Assembly (NCBI GenBank): GCA_001899585.1
Contig: MKWE01000047.1
Coordinates: 124,001 to 188,000, forward strand
Source: Rhodospirillales bacterium 70-18
GTDB lineage: Bacteria > Pseudomonadota > Alphaproteobacteria > Acetobacterales > Acetobacteraceae
DNA: 64,000 nt
Direction: 5' to 3'
Shown: positions 15,252-24,204 of the stretch, in pieces
How positions within the stretch are numbered: the stretch's first letter is position 1
Layout: each line of letters opens with the position of its first letter
Position numbers and translations under genes: made by a program
Notes under the pieces: model-generated
What the model was told of the DNA's origin: nothing
What the model saw: the letters and a program-made list of their open reading frames with translations, nothing else
The model's database searches: none

Positions 15252-17252
15252 ATGACCGACAGCACCCCGATCGTGTTCGCCTGCTCCTGCGAGGACAGCA
15301 TGGCGCTGGACGGCGCGGCGCTGCGGCGGTGCGGCGGCGAGGTGCGGCGGTCGGATAATCTGTGCCGGACCCGGCTGGACGCCTTCCGCGCGGCGCTGGC
15401 CGAGGGGCGGCCGGTGACGGTGGGCTGCACCCAGGAGGCGCCGCTGTTCCGCGAGGTGGCCGACGAGGCCGGGTTCGCCGCGCCGCTGGCCTTCGCCAAT
15501 ATCCGCGAGGCGGCCGGCTGGTCGGATGCCGGGGGCCAGGCCGGACCGAAGATGGCGGCATTGCTGGCCGCCGCCGCGGTGCCGATGCCGGAAACCCCGC
15601 TGGTCTCGATGCGCAGCGAGGGGGTGGCGCTGGTCTACGGCCATGACGAGGCGGCGGTCGAGGTCGGCCGGCGGCTGGCCGAGGCGCTGGACGTGACGGT
15701 GCTGCTGAGCCGGCCGGGCAAGGTGGTGCCGCCGGCCAGCGGCGCCTTCCCGGTGCTGCGCGGCAGCATCGCCACCGCGCGCGGGCATCTGGGCGCGTTC
15801 GAATTGGTGGTGAACGACTATGCCCGCCCCGCCGCCTCTTCCCGCGCGGCGCTGCGCTGGGGGGCGGCGCGCGAGGGCGCGGTGTCGCGCTGCGACATCA
15901 TGCTGGACGTGTCGGGCGGCGCGCCGCTTTTCTCCGCCACCCGGCCGGGCTATCTGCGCGCCGACCCCGCCCGGCCGGAGACGGTGGAACGGCTGATCGC
16001 CGAGGCGGCGGCGCTGGTGGGGGAGTTCGACAAGCCGCGCTACGTGGCGTTCGACGCCGGGCTGTGCGCGCACCAGCGCAACCGGCGCACCGGCTGCACC
16101 CGCTGCCTTGATTTGTGCCCGGCCGGGGCGATCGCGCCGGCCGGCGACCATGTGGCGATCGACGCCGCGATATGCGCCGGCTGCGGCGCCTGTGCCGCGG
16201 TGTGCCCGACCGGGGCGGCGACCTATGCGGTGCCGCCGGACGAGGCGGTGCTGCGCCGGCTGCGTGTGATAATGATGGCCTATAACGATGCCGGCGGGCG
16301 GGACGGCGTGCTGCTGCTGCACGACGAGGCGCATGGCCAGGCGCTGATTGACGCCGCCGCCCGGCTGGGGCGGGGGCTGCCGGCCAATGTGATTCCGCTG
16401 CGGCTGAACGAGGTGACGTCGGCCGGGCTGGCGCTGGTGGCCGCCGGCTTCGCCTATGGGCTGGCCGGGATGGTGTTCCTGCGCCCCGCACGGCCGGCGC
16501 ATGACGGCGCCGGGCTGGCGCGCACGGTGGCGCTGGCCGAGGCGGTGCTGGCCGGGCTGGGCCTGGGCGAGAACCGCTGCCGGGTGCTGGAGAGCGACGA
16601 CCCCGACGTGCTGTGGACGATCGCCGCGCTGGGGCCGGGGATCGCCGGGCCGTCGCGCTTCCTGCCGATGGGCGGCGGGCGGCACCTGACGCTGACGGCG
16701 CTGAAGGAGCTGCATCGCGTGGCCGGAGCGGGCGCGGGGGCGATCGCGCTGCCGGCGGGCGCGCCGTTCGGCGGGCTGGACATCGATGCCGCCGGCTGCA
16801 CGCTCTGCCATGCCTGCGTCGCCGCCTGCCCGACCGGGGCGCTGCGCGACGACCCGGACCGGCCGACCCTGCGCTTCGCTGAGGATGCCTGCGTGCAATG
16901 CGGGCTGTGCCGGGCGACCTGCCCGGAAAAGGTGATCCGCCTCGTGCCGCGGCTGGACCCGGCCGCCTGGTCGGCGCCGGCCGTCACCGTGAAGCAGGAG
17001 GAGCCGTTCCCCTGCATCGCCTGCGGCAAGCCGTTCGGCACGCGCAGCTCCATCGAGCGGATCGTGGCCAGGCTGGCCGACCGGCACTGGATGTTCGCGG
17101 GCGCCTCGGCGCGGCGGATCGACGTGGTGCGGATGTGCGAGGATTGCCGGGTGGAGGCGGTGATGAACGAGAGCTTCGACCCGCATGCCGGCCCGCAGCG
17201 CCCGGCGCCGCGCACCGCCGAGGACGTGCGCCGGGCCGAGGGCGAGGAGTAG
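15252..17252 (+). CDS. Multi-cluster [4Fe-4S] ferredoxin of the formate dehydrogenase region
   Basis: 666 residues with four ferredoxin-type clusters: 'CTRCLDLCP' (near residue 281), 'CAGCGACAAVCP' (307), 'CTLCHACVAACP' (517) and 'CVQCGLCRATCP' (546), plus a later CIACG (587) and CEDC (629) that may bind zinc or another cluster. The N-terminal 250 residues have CSC and 'GCTQEAP' motifs and are otherwise without a named function. Proteins of this architecture sit next to DUF3305/DUF3306 and formate dehydrogenase and probably carry electrons in cofactor maturation or from formate, which is inference. Divergent from the accessory operon. Confidence 0.85.
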   Translation: MTDSTPIVFACSCEDSMALDGAALRRCGGEVRRSDNLCRTRLDAFRAALAEGRPVTVGCTQEAPLFREVADEAGFAAPLAFANIREAAGWSDAGGQAGPKMAALLAAAAVPMPETPLVSMRSEGVALVYGHDEAAVEVGRRLAEALDVTVLLSRPGKVVPPASGAFPVLRGSIATARGHLGAFELVVNDYARPAASSRAALRWGAAREGAVSRCDIMLDVSGGAPLFSATRPGYLRADPARPETVERLIAEAAALVGEFDKPRYVAFDAGLCAHQRNRRTGCTRCLDLCPAGAIAPAGDHVAIDAAICAGCGACAAVCPTGAATYAVPPDEAVLRRLRVIMMAYNDAGGRDGVLLLHDEAHGQALIDAAARLGRGLPANVIPLRLNEVTSAGLALVAAGFAYGLAGMVFLRPARPAHDGAGLARTVALAEAVLAGLGLGENRCRVLESDDPDVLWTIAALGPGIAGPSRFLPMGGGRHLTLTALKELHRVAGAGAGAIALPAGAPFGGLDIDAAGCTLCHACVAACPTGALRDDPDRPTLRFAEDACVQCGLCRATCPEKVIRLVPRLDPAAWSAPAVTVKQEEPFPCIACGKPFGTRSSIERIVARLADRHWMFAGASARRIDVVRMCEDCRVEAVMNESFDPHAGPQRPAPRTAEDVRRAEGEE

Positions 17253-17299
17253 GCGGCTGATGGCCGCCGCCCGCCGGTTTCGATCAAAGGAAGCCGGAA

Positions 17300-17386
17300 A
17301 ATCGCATGTGGAGAAGGGGTGAAGCGCAAGCACGGCCGGGCCGGCATACTCTCTTCGCCTCTACGTCTCTTTGTGAACCTTCCTTC
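17300..17386. repeat. Decayed family A inverted repeat, copy A2
   Basis: The right arm (CTCTTCGCCTCTACGTCTCT, then TTGTGAACCTTCCTTCC, 17351-17386) closely resembles copy A1, but the left arm (near 17311-17325, GTGGAGAAGGGGTGAAG) no longer pairs well. It lies in the 151-base gap between the ferredoxin and the amine oxidase, both on the plus strand. Confidence 0.6.
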
Positions 17387-17403
17387 CCGCGAGCCGAAAC
17401 CGA

Positions 17404-18648
17404 ATGAATGACACCCTGGACGTGATCGTGGTCGGCGCCGGCGTCGCCGGGCTGGCGGCTGCCGCCGCGCTGCGCGAGGCCGGGCGGCGCGTGGCGGTGG
17501 TGGAGGCCTCCGGCCGGGTCGGCGGGCGGGCCTGGACGGTGGGGTTCGGGGGCGAGCCGCTCGACCTCGGCGCCTCCTGGCTGCACGAGGCGGCGCGCAA
17601 CCCGCTGGTGGCGCTGGCACGGCTGGCCGGGGAGAAGCTGCTGGATTCCGATGCGGCGCGCAGCCGGCGGCTGGTGGTGGACGGGCGGGCGGCGAGCCCG
17701 GCGGAATGGGCGGCGCGGGACGCGGCCTCGGCGGCGTTCGACGCCGTGGCGCATGGCCGGGCGAAGGCGGGGCCGGATACGAGCCTGGCCGAGGCGGTGG
17801 CGGGGCTGCGCGGCGACCCATGGTGCGCCACCATCGAGACCTGGGAGGCGACGCTGATCGCCGCCGCCGACCCGGATGATTTCAGCGTGCGCGACTGGTC
17901 CGCCAACGAGTTGCTGGGCGCGGACCTGGTGCCGCCGGCCGGGGTGGGCGCGCTGGTGGCCAAGTTGCTGCCGCCGGCGGCCGGTGCGGTGCACCTGGAC
18001 ACGCCGGCCACGCGGATCGGCTGGGACGGGCCGGTGACGGTGGCCACGCCGCGCGGCACGCTGCGGGCGCGGTCCTGCATCATGACGGTCTCCACCGGCG
18101 TGCTGGCGGCGGGCGGCATCGGCTTCGACCCGCCCCTGCCGGCGGCGGTGCGGGCGGCGATCGACGGGTTGCCGATGGGGCTGCTGACCAAGGTGGCGCT
18201 GCGCGGCGGCGGCCGGCTGGGGCTGCCCGACACCTGCTCCATCCAGCATCGGGTGGCCGCGCGGGGCGACCCCACGATGTTCTTCCAGGCCTGGCCGTTC
18301 GGGCGCGACCACGTGGTGGGCTTCGTCGGCGGGCCGGCGGCATGGGCGCTGGCCCGCGAGGGCGCGGCGGCGACCGAGGCGTTCGCGCGGGCGCAATGGC
18401 GGGCGGTGATGGGGGCAGCGGCCGGACTGGGCGAGGCGGCGGTGAGCCCCTGGGCCGACGATCCGTGGCAGCGCGGCGCCTATGCCTATGCACGGCCGGG
18501 GCAGGACGGCGCGCGGGCGGTGCTGGGCACGCCGCTCGGCGGCGGGCGGCTGGTGTTCGCCGGCGAGGCGGTGTGCACCGACGGGCTGGCCGGCACGGTG
18601 GGCGGGGCATGGTTGAGCGGACGGCGGGCGGCGGGGCTGGTGGCCTGA
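17404..18648 (+). CDS. FAD-dependent amine oxidase family protein
   Basis: 414 residues. N-terminal Rossmann loop 'VVGAGVAGLAAAAALR' with the following acidic residue ('VVEAS'), the 'GRVGGRAWT' motif and the C-terminal 'LVFAGEAV...GTVGGAWLSGRRAA' segment place it in the flavin amine oxidase/phytoene desaturase superfamily. No signal peptide. Substrate unknown; amines or related compounds are likely. It stands alone between two family A repeats, converging with the acyl-CoA synthetase. Confidence 0.85.
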   Translation: MNDTLDVIVVGAGVAGLAAAAALREAGRRVAVVEASGRVGGRAWTVGFGGEPLDLGASWLHEAARNPLVALARLAGEKLLDSDAARSRRLVVDGRAASPAEWAARDAASAAFDAVAHGRAKAGPDTSLAEAVAGLRGDPWCATIETWEATLIAAADPDDFSVRDWSANELLGADLVPPAGVGALVAKLLPPAAGAVHLDTPATRIGWDGPVTVATPRGTLRARSCIMTVSTGVLAAGGIGFDPPLPAAVRAAIDGLPMGLLTKVALRGGGRLGLPDTCSIQHRVAARGDPTMFFQAWPFGRDHVVGFVGGPAAWALAREGAAATEAFARAQWRAVMGAAAGLGEAAVSPWADDPWQRGAYAYARPGQDGARAVLGTPLGGGRLVFAGEAVCTDGLAGTVGGAWLSGRRAAGLVA

Positions 18649-18651
18649 AGC

Positions 18652-18738
18652 AAGGAAAAGTTCACATGGAGGCGGGGAGACGGGGAGAAGAAAGGTTGAG
18701 ATAGGGCTGTGCCTTCTCCCCGCCTCCATGTGAATCTT
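18652..18738. repeat. Family A inverted repeat, copy A3
   Basis: Left arm 18661-18690 (TTCACATGGAGGCGGGGAG, ACGGGGAG, AAG) and right arm 18713-18734 (CTTCTCCCCGCCTCCATGTG, AA). The arms match perfectly apart from an extra 8 bases (ACGGGGAG) in the left one, a slippage-like duplication of the neighbouring GCGGGGAG. Placed between converging genes, so a bidirectional terminator is plausible. Confidence 0.85.
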
Positions 18739-18747
18739 CTTCTTCGG

Positions 18748-20283
18748 CTATCCTTCGCTCAATAACCGGATCACCTCGCGCTTGGCCACCTTGCCATAAC
18801 CGGACTTGGGCAGCTCCGCCCACACCACCACGCGGGCCGGCAGCTTGTAGCGGGCGATGCGGCCATCCAGGTGGCGCAGCAGGTCGGCCGGGTCGATCGC
18901 CGCACCCGCGTGGGCGACCAGCACGGCCACGCCGGATTCGCCCCATTTCGGGTCCGGCAGGCCCACCACGCAGGCCTCGGCCACCGCCTCGTGCAGCAGC
19001 AACGCCTCCTCGATCTCGCGCGGATACACGTTGGAGCCACCGGAGATATACATGTCCGAGGCGCGGCCGGTGATGTAGAGGAAGCCGCGCTCGTCGAGGT
19101 GGCCCAGATCGCCGGTATGGAACCAGCCGCCGGCGAAGGCCTTCGCGGTGGCCTCGGGGTTGTCGTGGTAGCCGGCGAACACGGCGGGGCCCCGCACGCA
19201 GATCTCGCCGGTCTCGCCGGGCGGCAGCGGCGCGTTGGCCGCGTCGAGAATGGCGATCTCGATGCCGGTGCGCGGGTGGCCGCAACTGCCGATGGGATAG
19301 GCCGGATCGTCGGCGATGCTGTGCAGATGCGGCGGCAGCACGGTGATGTTGCCGGTGACCTCGCCGAGGCCGAAATACTGCACCAGCACCGGGCCGAGCC
19401 TGCGCAGCGCGTGCACCTGGTCGGCGCGGTACATCGGCGCGCCGGCGTAGATGACGTGGCGCAGGCTGGAATGGTCCACCAGGTCCACCGCCGGGTCGCG
19501 CGCCAGCATGGTCAGGATGGTCGGCACGGTGAACATGTTGCTCACCCGGTGCGCCTCCACCAGCCGCCACGCCTCCGCGCAGTCCAGCCGCTCGCCGGGC
19601 AGCAGCACGCTGGCCGCCCCGCGCGCCACCTGCGCCAAAGCGTGGATGCCGGCGCCGTGCGACAGCGGAGCGACCACCAGGGACACGTCCTGCTCGGTGG
19701 TGCCGGGCATCAGGTCGCACAGGTGGCTGGTGACCACGAACTCCATCTGGCCGTGCGTCAGCATCGCCGCCTTGGGGCGGCCGGTGGTGCCGGAGGTGTA
19801 GAAAAACCAGCACGGATGGTCGCGGTCCACATCGGCGGGCCGGTCCAGCGCGGCGGGGCCGGTGGCCAGGGCCTCCCACTCGCCCTCCAGGTCGAATTGG
19901 AGGGTGGCCGCCGGGTTGGCGGCGCGGGCGGCGGCGGCGTGCTCGGGAAAGGCGCCGTCGAACAGATGGGCGCGGGCGCCGGAGGAGGAGGCGAGGTACG
20001 CGACCTCCCCGGGCGTCAGGCGGAAATTGGTGGGCACCCAGACGGCGCCCAGCATCCAGGCGGCCCACATGCTCTCGAACATGGCGTGGCCGTTGCGGGC
20101 ATGCACCAGCACCCGGTCGCCATGCCCAAGCCCGGCCGCGCGCAGCCCGCCGGCGGCGGCGCGGACGCGGGCGGCCATTTCCGCCCAGCTCCAGGCGCGC
20201 TCGCCGCGGATCAGGCCCGGCCGGCCGGGGAAGCGGCGGGCCGTTTGCAGCAGCAGATGGGCGAGGTTGCTGGTGGGGATCAG
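18748..20283 (-). CDS. Acyl-CoA synthetase (AMP-forming, fatty-acid/aryl-CoA ligase type)
   Basis: 511 residues if the CTG at 20283 is used. Adenylate-forming motifs are intact: P-loop 'FYTSGTTGRPKAAM', 'YFGLGEVTG', 'WFHTGDLG', 'YITGRASDMYISGGSN' and the C-terminal catalytic Lys in 'SGYGKVAKRE'. It activates a carboxylic acid to its CoA thioester. The first ATG (20178) would remove about 35 family-typical N-terminal residues ('LAHLLLQTARRFPGRPGLIR'), and no ATG, GTG or TTG lies in that stretch; the CTG overlapping the thiolase stop (CTGA) is the best candidate. Last gene of an operon with thiolase and CMD genes. Confidence 0.87.
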   Translation of the reverse strand: MIPTSNLAHLLLQTARRFPGRPGLIRGERAWSWAEMAARVRAAAGGLRAAGLGHGDRVLVHARNGHAMFESMWAAWMLGAVWVPTNFRLTPGEVAYLASSSGARAHLFDGAFPEHAAAARAANPAATLQFDLEGEWEALATGPAALDRPADVDRDHPCWFFYTSGTTGRPKAAMLTHGQMEFVVTSHLCDLMPGTTEQDVSLVVAPLSHGAGIHALAQVARGAASVLLPGERLDCAEAWRLVEAHRVSNMFTVPTILTMLARDPAVDLVDHSSLRHVIYAGAPMYRADQVHALRRLGPVLVQYFGLGEVTGNITVLPPHLHSIADDPAYPIGSCGHPRTGIEIAILDAANAPLPPGETGEICVRGPAVFAGYHDNPEATAKAFAGGWFHTGDLGHLDERGFLYITGRASDMYISGGSNVYPREIEEALLLHEAVAEACVVGLPDPKWGESGVAVLVAHAGAAIDPADLLRHLDGRIARYKLPARVVVWAELPKSGYGKVAKREVIRLLSEG

Positions 20284-21449
20284 CGCAGCCGCTCCAGCAC
20301 CGAGACGTAGTTGGCCACCGCCGCGCCGCCCATGTTGAACACCAGCCCGCGATCGGCCTTCGGCAGCTGCATCGCCCCGGCGGTGCCGGTGAGCTGCATC
20401 GCCGTGATGGCGTGCATCGAGACGCCGGTGGCGCCGATCGGGTGGCCCTTGGCCTTCAGCCCGCCGGAAACGTTGACCGGCAGCCGGCCGGTCTTCTGCG
20501 TGACACCGTCCAGCACCGCGCGGGCGCCCTGCCCCGGCGCCGCCAGGCCCATCGCCTCGGTCACCAGCAGCTCGGCCACGGTGAAGCAGTCATGCACCTC
20601 GGCGAAGTCGATATCGGCCAGGGTGAGGTCGGCGGCGGCCAGCGCGCGCTGGAAGGCCACGGCCGCGCCCTCGAAGGCGGTGGGGTCGCGGCGGGACAGC
20701 GGCAGGAAGTCGTTCACCTGCACGGCGGCGCGAAAGCGCACCGCCTTGCCGAGCGCGCGGGCGGTGTCCTCGTCGGTGAGGACCAGGGCGGCAGCGCCGT
20801 CGGAGACCAGCGAGCAGTCGGTGCGCTTCAGGGGGGCGGCGACGTACGGGTTCTTCTCGCTGACGGTGCGGCAGAAATCGAAGCCGAGGTCGCGGCGCAT
20901 CTGGGCGTAGGGGTTGTCCACGCCGTTCTTGTGGTTCTTGGCGGCGATGGTGGCCAGCGCGTCGGACTGGTCGCCATATTTCTGAAAATACCGCTCGGCG
21001 ATGCGGCCGAACACGCCGGCGAACCCGGCCGGGATGTCGCCCTCCTCCTTGCGGTAGGCGGCGGAGAGCAGGATGTCGCCGACCTGCGGGCCGGGGGTGG
21101 CGGTCATCTTCTCCGCGCCCACCACCAGCGCGAAGCGGCCGCGCCCGGCGGCCAGGAAGTCGCGGGCGCCGTGGATGGCGGCCGAGCCGGAGGCGCAGGC
21201 GTTCTCGTACCGGGTGGCGCTGATGTAGCGCAGTTCGGGCAGCGCCTGCAGCACCAGGGAGGCGGGGAAATCCTGCTTGGAGAAGCCGTTATTGAACAGC
21301 CCGACGAACACGCCGTCGATCTCCGCGGGGGCGATGCCGGCATCCTCGATGGCGGTGCGGGCGACGCGGCCGATCAGGCTCTCCACATCCGGTTCATCCA
21401 GCTTGCCGAACGGCGTGTGGGCCCAGCCGACGATGCAGGCTTCGGTCAT
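20280..21449 (-). CDS. Thiolase family protein (SCP-x/lipid-transfer type acyl-CoA acyltransferase)
   Basis: 389 residues. The nucleophile region 'YENACASGSAAIH', the 'VHDCFTVAE' His and the 'SGGLKAKGHPIGATG' C-terminal block are those of non-specific lipid-transfer-type thiolases, which cleave or condense beta-ketoacyl-CoA. It starts 11 bases after the CMD gene and its stop overlaps the start of the acyl-CoA synthetase, so all three probably degrade one carboxylic acid: activation, then thiolysis. Substrate unknown. Confidence 0.88.
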   Translation of the reverse strand: MTEACIVGWAHTPFGKLDEPDVESLIGRVARTAIEDAGIAPAEIDGVFVGLFNNGFSKQDFPASLVLQALPELRYISATRYENACASGSAAIHGARDFLAAGRGRFALVVGAEKMTATPGPQVGDILLSAAYRKEEGDIPAGFAGVFGRIAERYFQKYGDQSDALATIAAKNHKNGVDNPYAQMRRDLGFDFCRTVSEKNPYVAAPLKRTDCSLVSDGAAALVLTDEDTARALGKAVRFRAAVQVNDFLPLSRRDPTAFEGAAVAFQRALAAADLTLADIDFAEVHDCFTVAELLVTEAMGLAAPGQGARAVLDGVTQKTGRLPVNVSGGLKAKGHPIGATGVSMHAITAMQLTGTAGAMQLPKADRGLVFNMGGAAVANYVSVLERLR

Positions 21450-21460
21450 GATGCGGCTCC

Positions 21461-22006
21461 TCAGGGAAGTTCGGACGCCTGCCCGCCGGGCAGTTCCACG
21501 TCGAACGCGTTCAGGGTCATGGCGACCATGGCGTAATAGCCGCAGGTGGCGACCAGTTCCACCGCGCCCTGCGCACCCCAGGCAGCGACCATGCGGTCGT
21601 GCAGCGCCTGCGGAATGGCGCGGTCGCGGTGCAGGGTGGTGGCGTAGTCGTAGATCACCCGCGCCTTCGGGTCGGCGATCGGCGGGTCGCGGCCGTCGCG
21701 GATGGCGTCGATGATGGCGGCATCCAGCCCGGCGGCCTCGGCGATGCGGCGATGCGCCCACCATTCGAAATGGGCGCGCCAGTATTTGGCGGTGACCAGG
21801 ATGGCGATTTCCACCCAAGCGGGGCCGAAACAGGTGTCAAAACGGATGAATTCGCCCAGATGCTGGCCGCGCATGGCGAATTCCGGGCTGTTCAGCCAGG
21901 CCATGGTGGGTGGCGGCATGCTGCCGCGCTTGCCGGCGACGACCGCGTTGTAGACCGCAAGCTGGGCCGGGGTCATCGCATCCTGGGTGAGGGTCGGCAG
22001 GCGCAT
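21461..22006 (-). CDS. Carboxymuconolactone decarboxylase family protein
   Basis: 181 residues, all-helical CMD/AhpD-like fold: 'NSPEFAMRGQHLGEFIRF', 'EIAILVTAKYWRAHFEWWAH' and 'ELVATCGYYAMVAMTLNAF'. It lacks the AhpD CxxC pair: the usual position reads RAHFEWWAH. It therefore belongs to the non-redox branch, sometimes linked to aromatic or lactone metabolism. First gene of the CMD-thiolase-acyl-CoA synthetase operon; ATG 22006 follows a GGGAGACGACC leader. Divergent from the MFS gene, about 100 bases apart. Confidence 0.82.
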   Translation of the reverse strand: MRLPTLTQDAMTPAQLAVYNAVVAGKRGSMPPPTMAWLNSPEFAMRGQHLGEFIRFDTCFGPAWVEIAILVTAKYWRAHFEWWAHRRIAEAAGLDAAIIDAIRDGRDPPIADPKARVIYDYATTLHRDRAIPQALHDRMVAAWGAQGAVELVATCGYYAMVAMTLNAFDVELPGGQASELP

Positions 22007-22103
22007 GGTCGTCTCCCGTGTGCTTTGGCCCAGGGTATCGCAGGCATGGCCCGCCGCGCCAGCCACGGCTACAGGGGGGGTGGCTGGTCAGGCCGGCGCG
22101 GGC

Positions 22104-23369
22104 ATGCACAGACTTGTCGCGGGGATGGACAGGTCCGGCACAGGCACGAATCGCGAGGGTATCCGGGGCCTGCTGGCCTCGGGCGACTTCGTGCGGCTGT
22201 GGAGCATCGGCGGCACCGTGAACGCCATGCGCTGGGTGGAGATGCTGGCCGCCGCGCTGTTCACCTTCGAGGTCACCGGCTCGGGCATGGCGGTCGCCTT
22301 CGTCTCGGCCGCGCGCACCCTGCCGCTGCTGCTGTTCGGGGCGGTGGCGGGGGTGGTGTCGGACTCGATCGACCGCAAGCATATCCTGCTGGCCGGGCTG
22401 CTGCTGACCGCCTGCGCGTCGGCGGCGATCTGCGCGCTGGGCGCGCTGGGGGTGGTGCAGCCTTGGCATATCGCGCTCGCCGCCTTCGCCAGCGGCAGCG
22501 TCTGGGCAACCGAGATGGCGACCCGGCGGCGGATGGTGGGCGAGGCGGCGGGGCCGGCCCTGGTGTCGCGCGCGGTGGCGCTGGACAGCCTGACCGGAGC
22601 CTGCACGCGCGGCCTGGGGCCGGTGATCGGAAGCGTCTCCTACGCGATGTTCGGGGTGGCCGGCGCGTTCGCGATCTCCGCCGTGATGTATCTGCTGTCC
22701 GCCTGCCTGGTGCCGGGGTTGAACCACGCCCAGGCGACGCGAAAGCTCGCGCTGTCGCGGGTGCCACGCGAGCTGGCCGAGGGGCTCGCGTTCGCGCGCA
22801 CCCAGCCCACCGTGCTGGCGGTGCTGGGCGTGACGATGACGATGAACCTGTTCGCGTTCTCCTACGTGGCCCTGGTGGCGCCGATCGCGCGCGGGGTGTT
22901 CGAGGTGTCGGCCGGGCTTGCCGGCGTGCTGGCGGCGGCCGAGCCGCTGGGCTCGCTGATCGGCGGGCTGTTCCTGACCGGGGCGGCGCCGAAATCCAGC
23001 CCGCGGGCATTGATGCTGGGCGGCTCGGCGGCGTTCCTGGCGGCCCTGGTGGCGATGCCGCTGATGCCCGGCTACTGGCTGGCCTGCGCGGTGCTGATGG
23101 CGGGGGGCATCGGGCTGGCGCTGTTCGGCAACATGCAGACCACGCTGATCCTGACCGGCGCGCCGGCGCATGTGCGCTCGCGCCAGATGGGGCTGATCAC
23201 GGTCTGCATCGGCACCGGGCCGCTGGGGCAGATCCTGATCGGCGCGCTGGCCGAGCAGTTCGGGCCGCTGGGCGCCGTGGTCGCCACCGCCGGCAGCGGG
23301 CTGGCGGTGCTGGCGGTGGTGGCCGCGCTGTGGGCGCGGGCGGAGCGGCCGCCCGCGGTGTTCGATTAA
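22104..23369 (+). CDS. MFS exporter, EntS-like (MFS_3 type)
   Basis: About 421 residues with twelve predicted membrane segments; 'GDFVRLWSIGGTVNAMRWVE' at the N-terminus, 'GVVSDSIDRKHIL' (motif A loop) and 'ATEMATRRRMVGE' are like the enterobactin-exporter family. Probably exports a small molecule. Start uncertain: ATG at 22104 or 22125, or GTG at 22080 after a G-rich stretch. Its TAA stop overlaps the stop of the converging aldolase gene in a shared TTAA at 23366-23369. Confidence 0.82.
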   Translation: MHRLVAGMDRSGTGTNREGIRGLLASGDFVRLWSIGGTVNAMRWVEMLAAALFTFEVTGSGMAVAFVSAARTLPLLLFGAVAGVVSDSIDRKHILLAGLLLTACASAAICALGALGVVQPWHIALAAFASGSVWATEMATRRRMVGEAAGPALVSRAVALDSLTGACTRGLGPVIGSVSYAMFGVAGAFAISAVMYLLSACLVPGLNHAQATRKLALSRVPRELAEGLAFARTQPTVLAVLGVTMTMNLFAFSYVALVAPIARGVFEVSAGLAGVLAAAEPLGSLIGGLFLTGAAPKSSPRALMLGGSAAFLAALVAMPLMPGYWLACAVLMAGGIGLALFGNMQTTLILTGAPAHVRSRQMGLITVCIGTGPLGQILIGALAEQFGPLGAVVATAGSGLAVLAVVAALWARAERPPAVFD

Positions 23370-24133
23370 CCGCGGGCCGCCTTGAATTCGGCGGCGACGG
23401 CGCTGCGCAGCAGGCCCACATCGGTGTTGATGCTCAGGCAACGATAGCCCTTGGCCAGCGCCGCCTTCGCTTCCGCCCCGTTGCCGGCGAGCCAGCCGAA
23501 CGGCTTGCCGGCGGCGGCCGCGGCGGCCAGCAACTCGGCCTCGGCGGCGCGGTAGCGCGGGTGGTCGATCTGGCCGGCGATGCCCATGCTGTCGGTCATG
23601 TCGTAATGGCCGACCCAGCCGAGGTCGATGCCGGGCGTCGCCATGATGGCGCGAGCATTGGCCAGGCCCGCCACCGTCTCGATCAGCGGGATGGTCAGCA
23701 CCGCCGCGTTGGCCGCCGCCGCCGCCTCGGCCAGCGGCGCCGGGCGGTAGCGGTCATGCGCCAGGCCGAAGGCGAGGCCGCGTATGCCCTCCGGCCGGTA
23801 GCGGCACCAGGAGACGAGGGCGCGCGCCTGCTCGGCCGTCTCCAGCATGGGCGCCATGATGCCCATGGCGCCGGCATCCAGCACGGTGCAGACCAGATGG
23901 CGCTCGCAGGCCGGCACGCGCACGAACGGCATGATGCCGGCGGCGTAGGCGAAGGCGATCTGCTGCTTCACCGTGTCGATGCCGACGCCGCCATGCTCCA
24001 TGTCGATCAGCACGAACTCGGCGCCGCCGGCCGCCAGCACGCCGGCCAGGCCGGGGGTGAAGAACTCGTGCGCCATCACGCCGAGCGAGGTGCCGCCGGC
24101 GAGGAGTTTCTGGCGGACCGGATTGGTGACCAT
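23366..24133 (-). CDS. HpcH/HpaI aldolase (2-oxo-3-deoxy acid aldolase) family protein
   Basis: 255 residues of the class II pyruvate aldolase family. 'FVLIDMEHGG', 'PMLETAEQARALV' and 'IPLIETVAGLANA' (metal-binding Glu) are visible, with 'DLGWVGHYDMTDSMG' near the active site. It splits a 4-hydroxy-2-oxo acid into pyruvate and an aldehyde. Monocistronic: converging with the MFS gene and separated from the ABC operon by repeat B2. Substrate could be a sugar acid or an aromatic-degradation product. Confidence 0.87.
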   Translation of the reverse strand: MVTNPVRQKLLAGGTSLGVMAHEFFTPGLAGVLAAGGAEFVLIDMEHGGVGIDTVKQQIAFAYAAGIMPFVRVPACERHLVCTVLDAGAMGIMAPMLETAEQARALVSWCRYRPEGIRGLAFGLAHDRYRPAPLAEAAAAANAAVLTIPLIETVAGLANARAIMATPGIDLGWVGHYDMTDSMGIAGQIDHPRYRAAEAELLAAAAAAGKPFGWLAGNGAEAKAALAKGYRCLSINTDVGLLRSAVAAEFKAARG

Positions 24134-24204
24134 CGGACGATTCCCTGTTGCCGGCCACTGTGGCGGCCTTGTCGGGGGATGGTGTGGCAGGATGGGGGAA
24201 GAGG

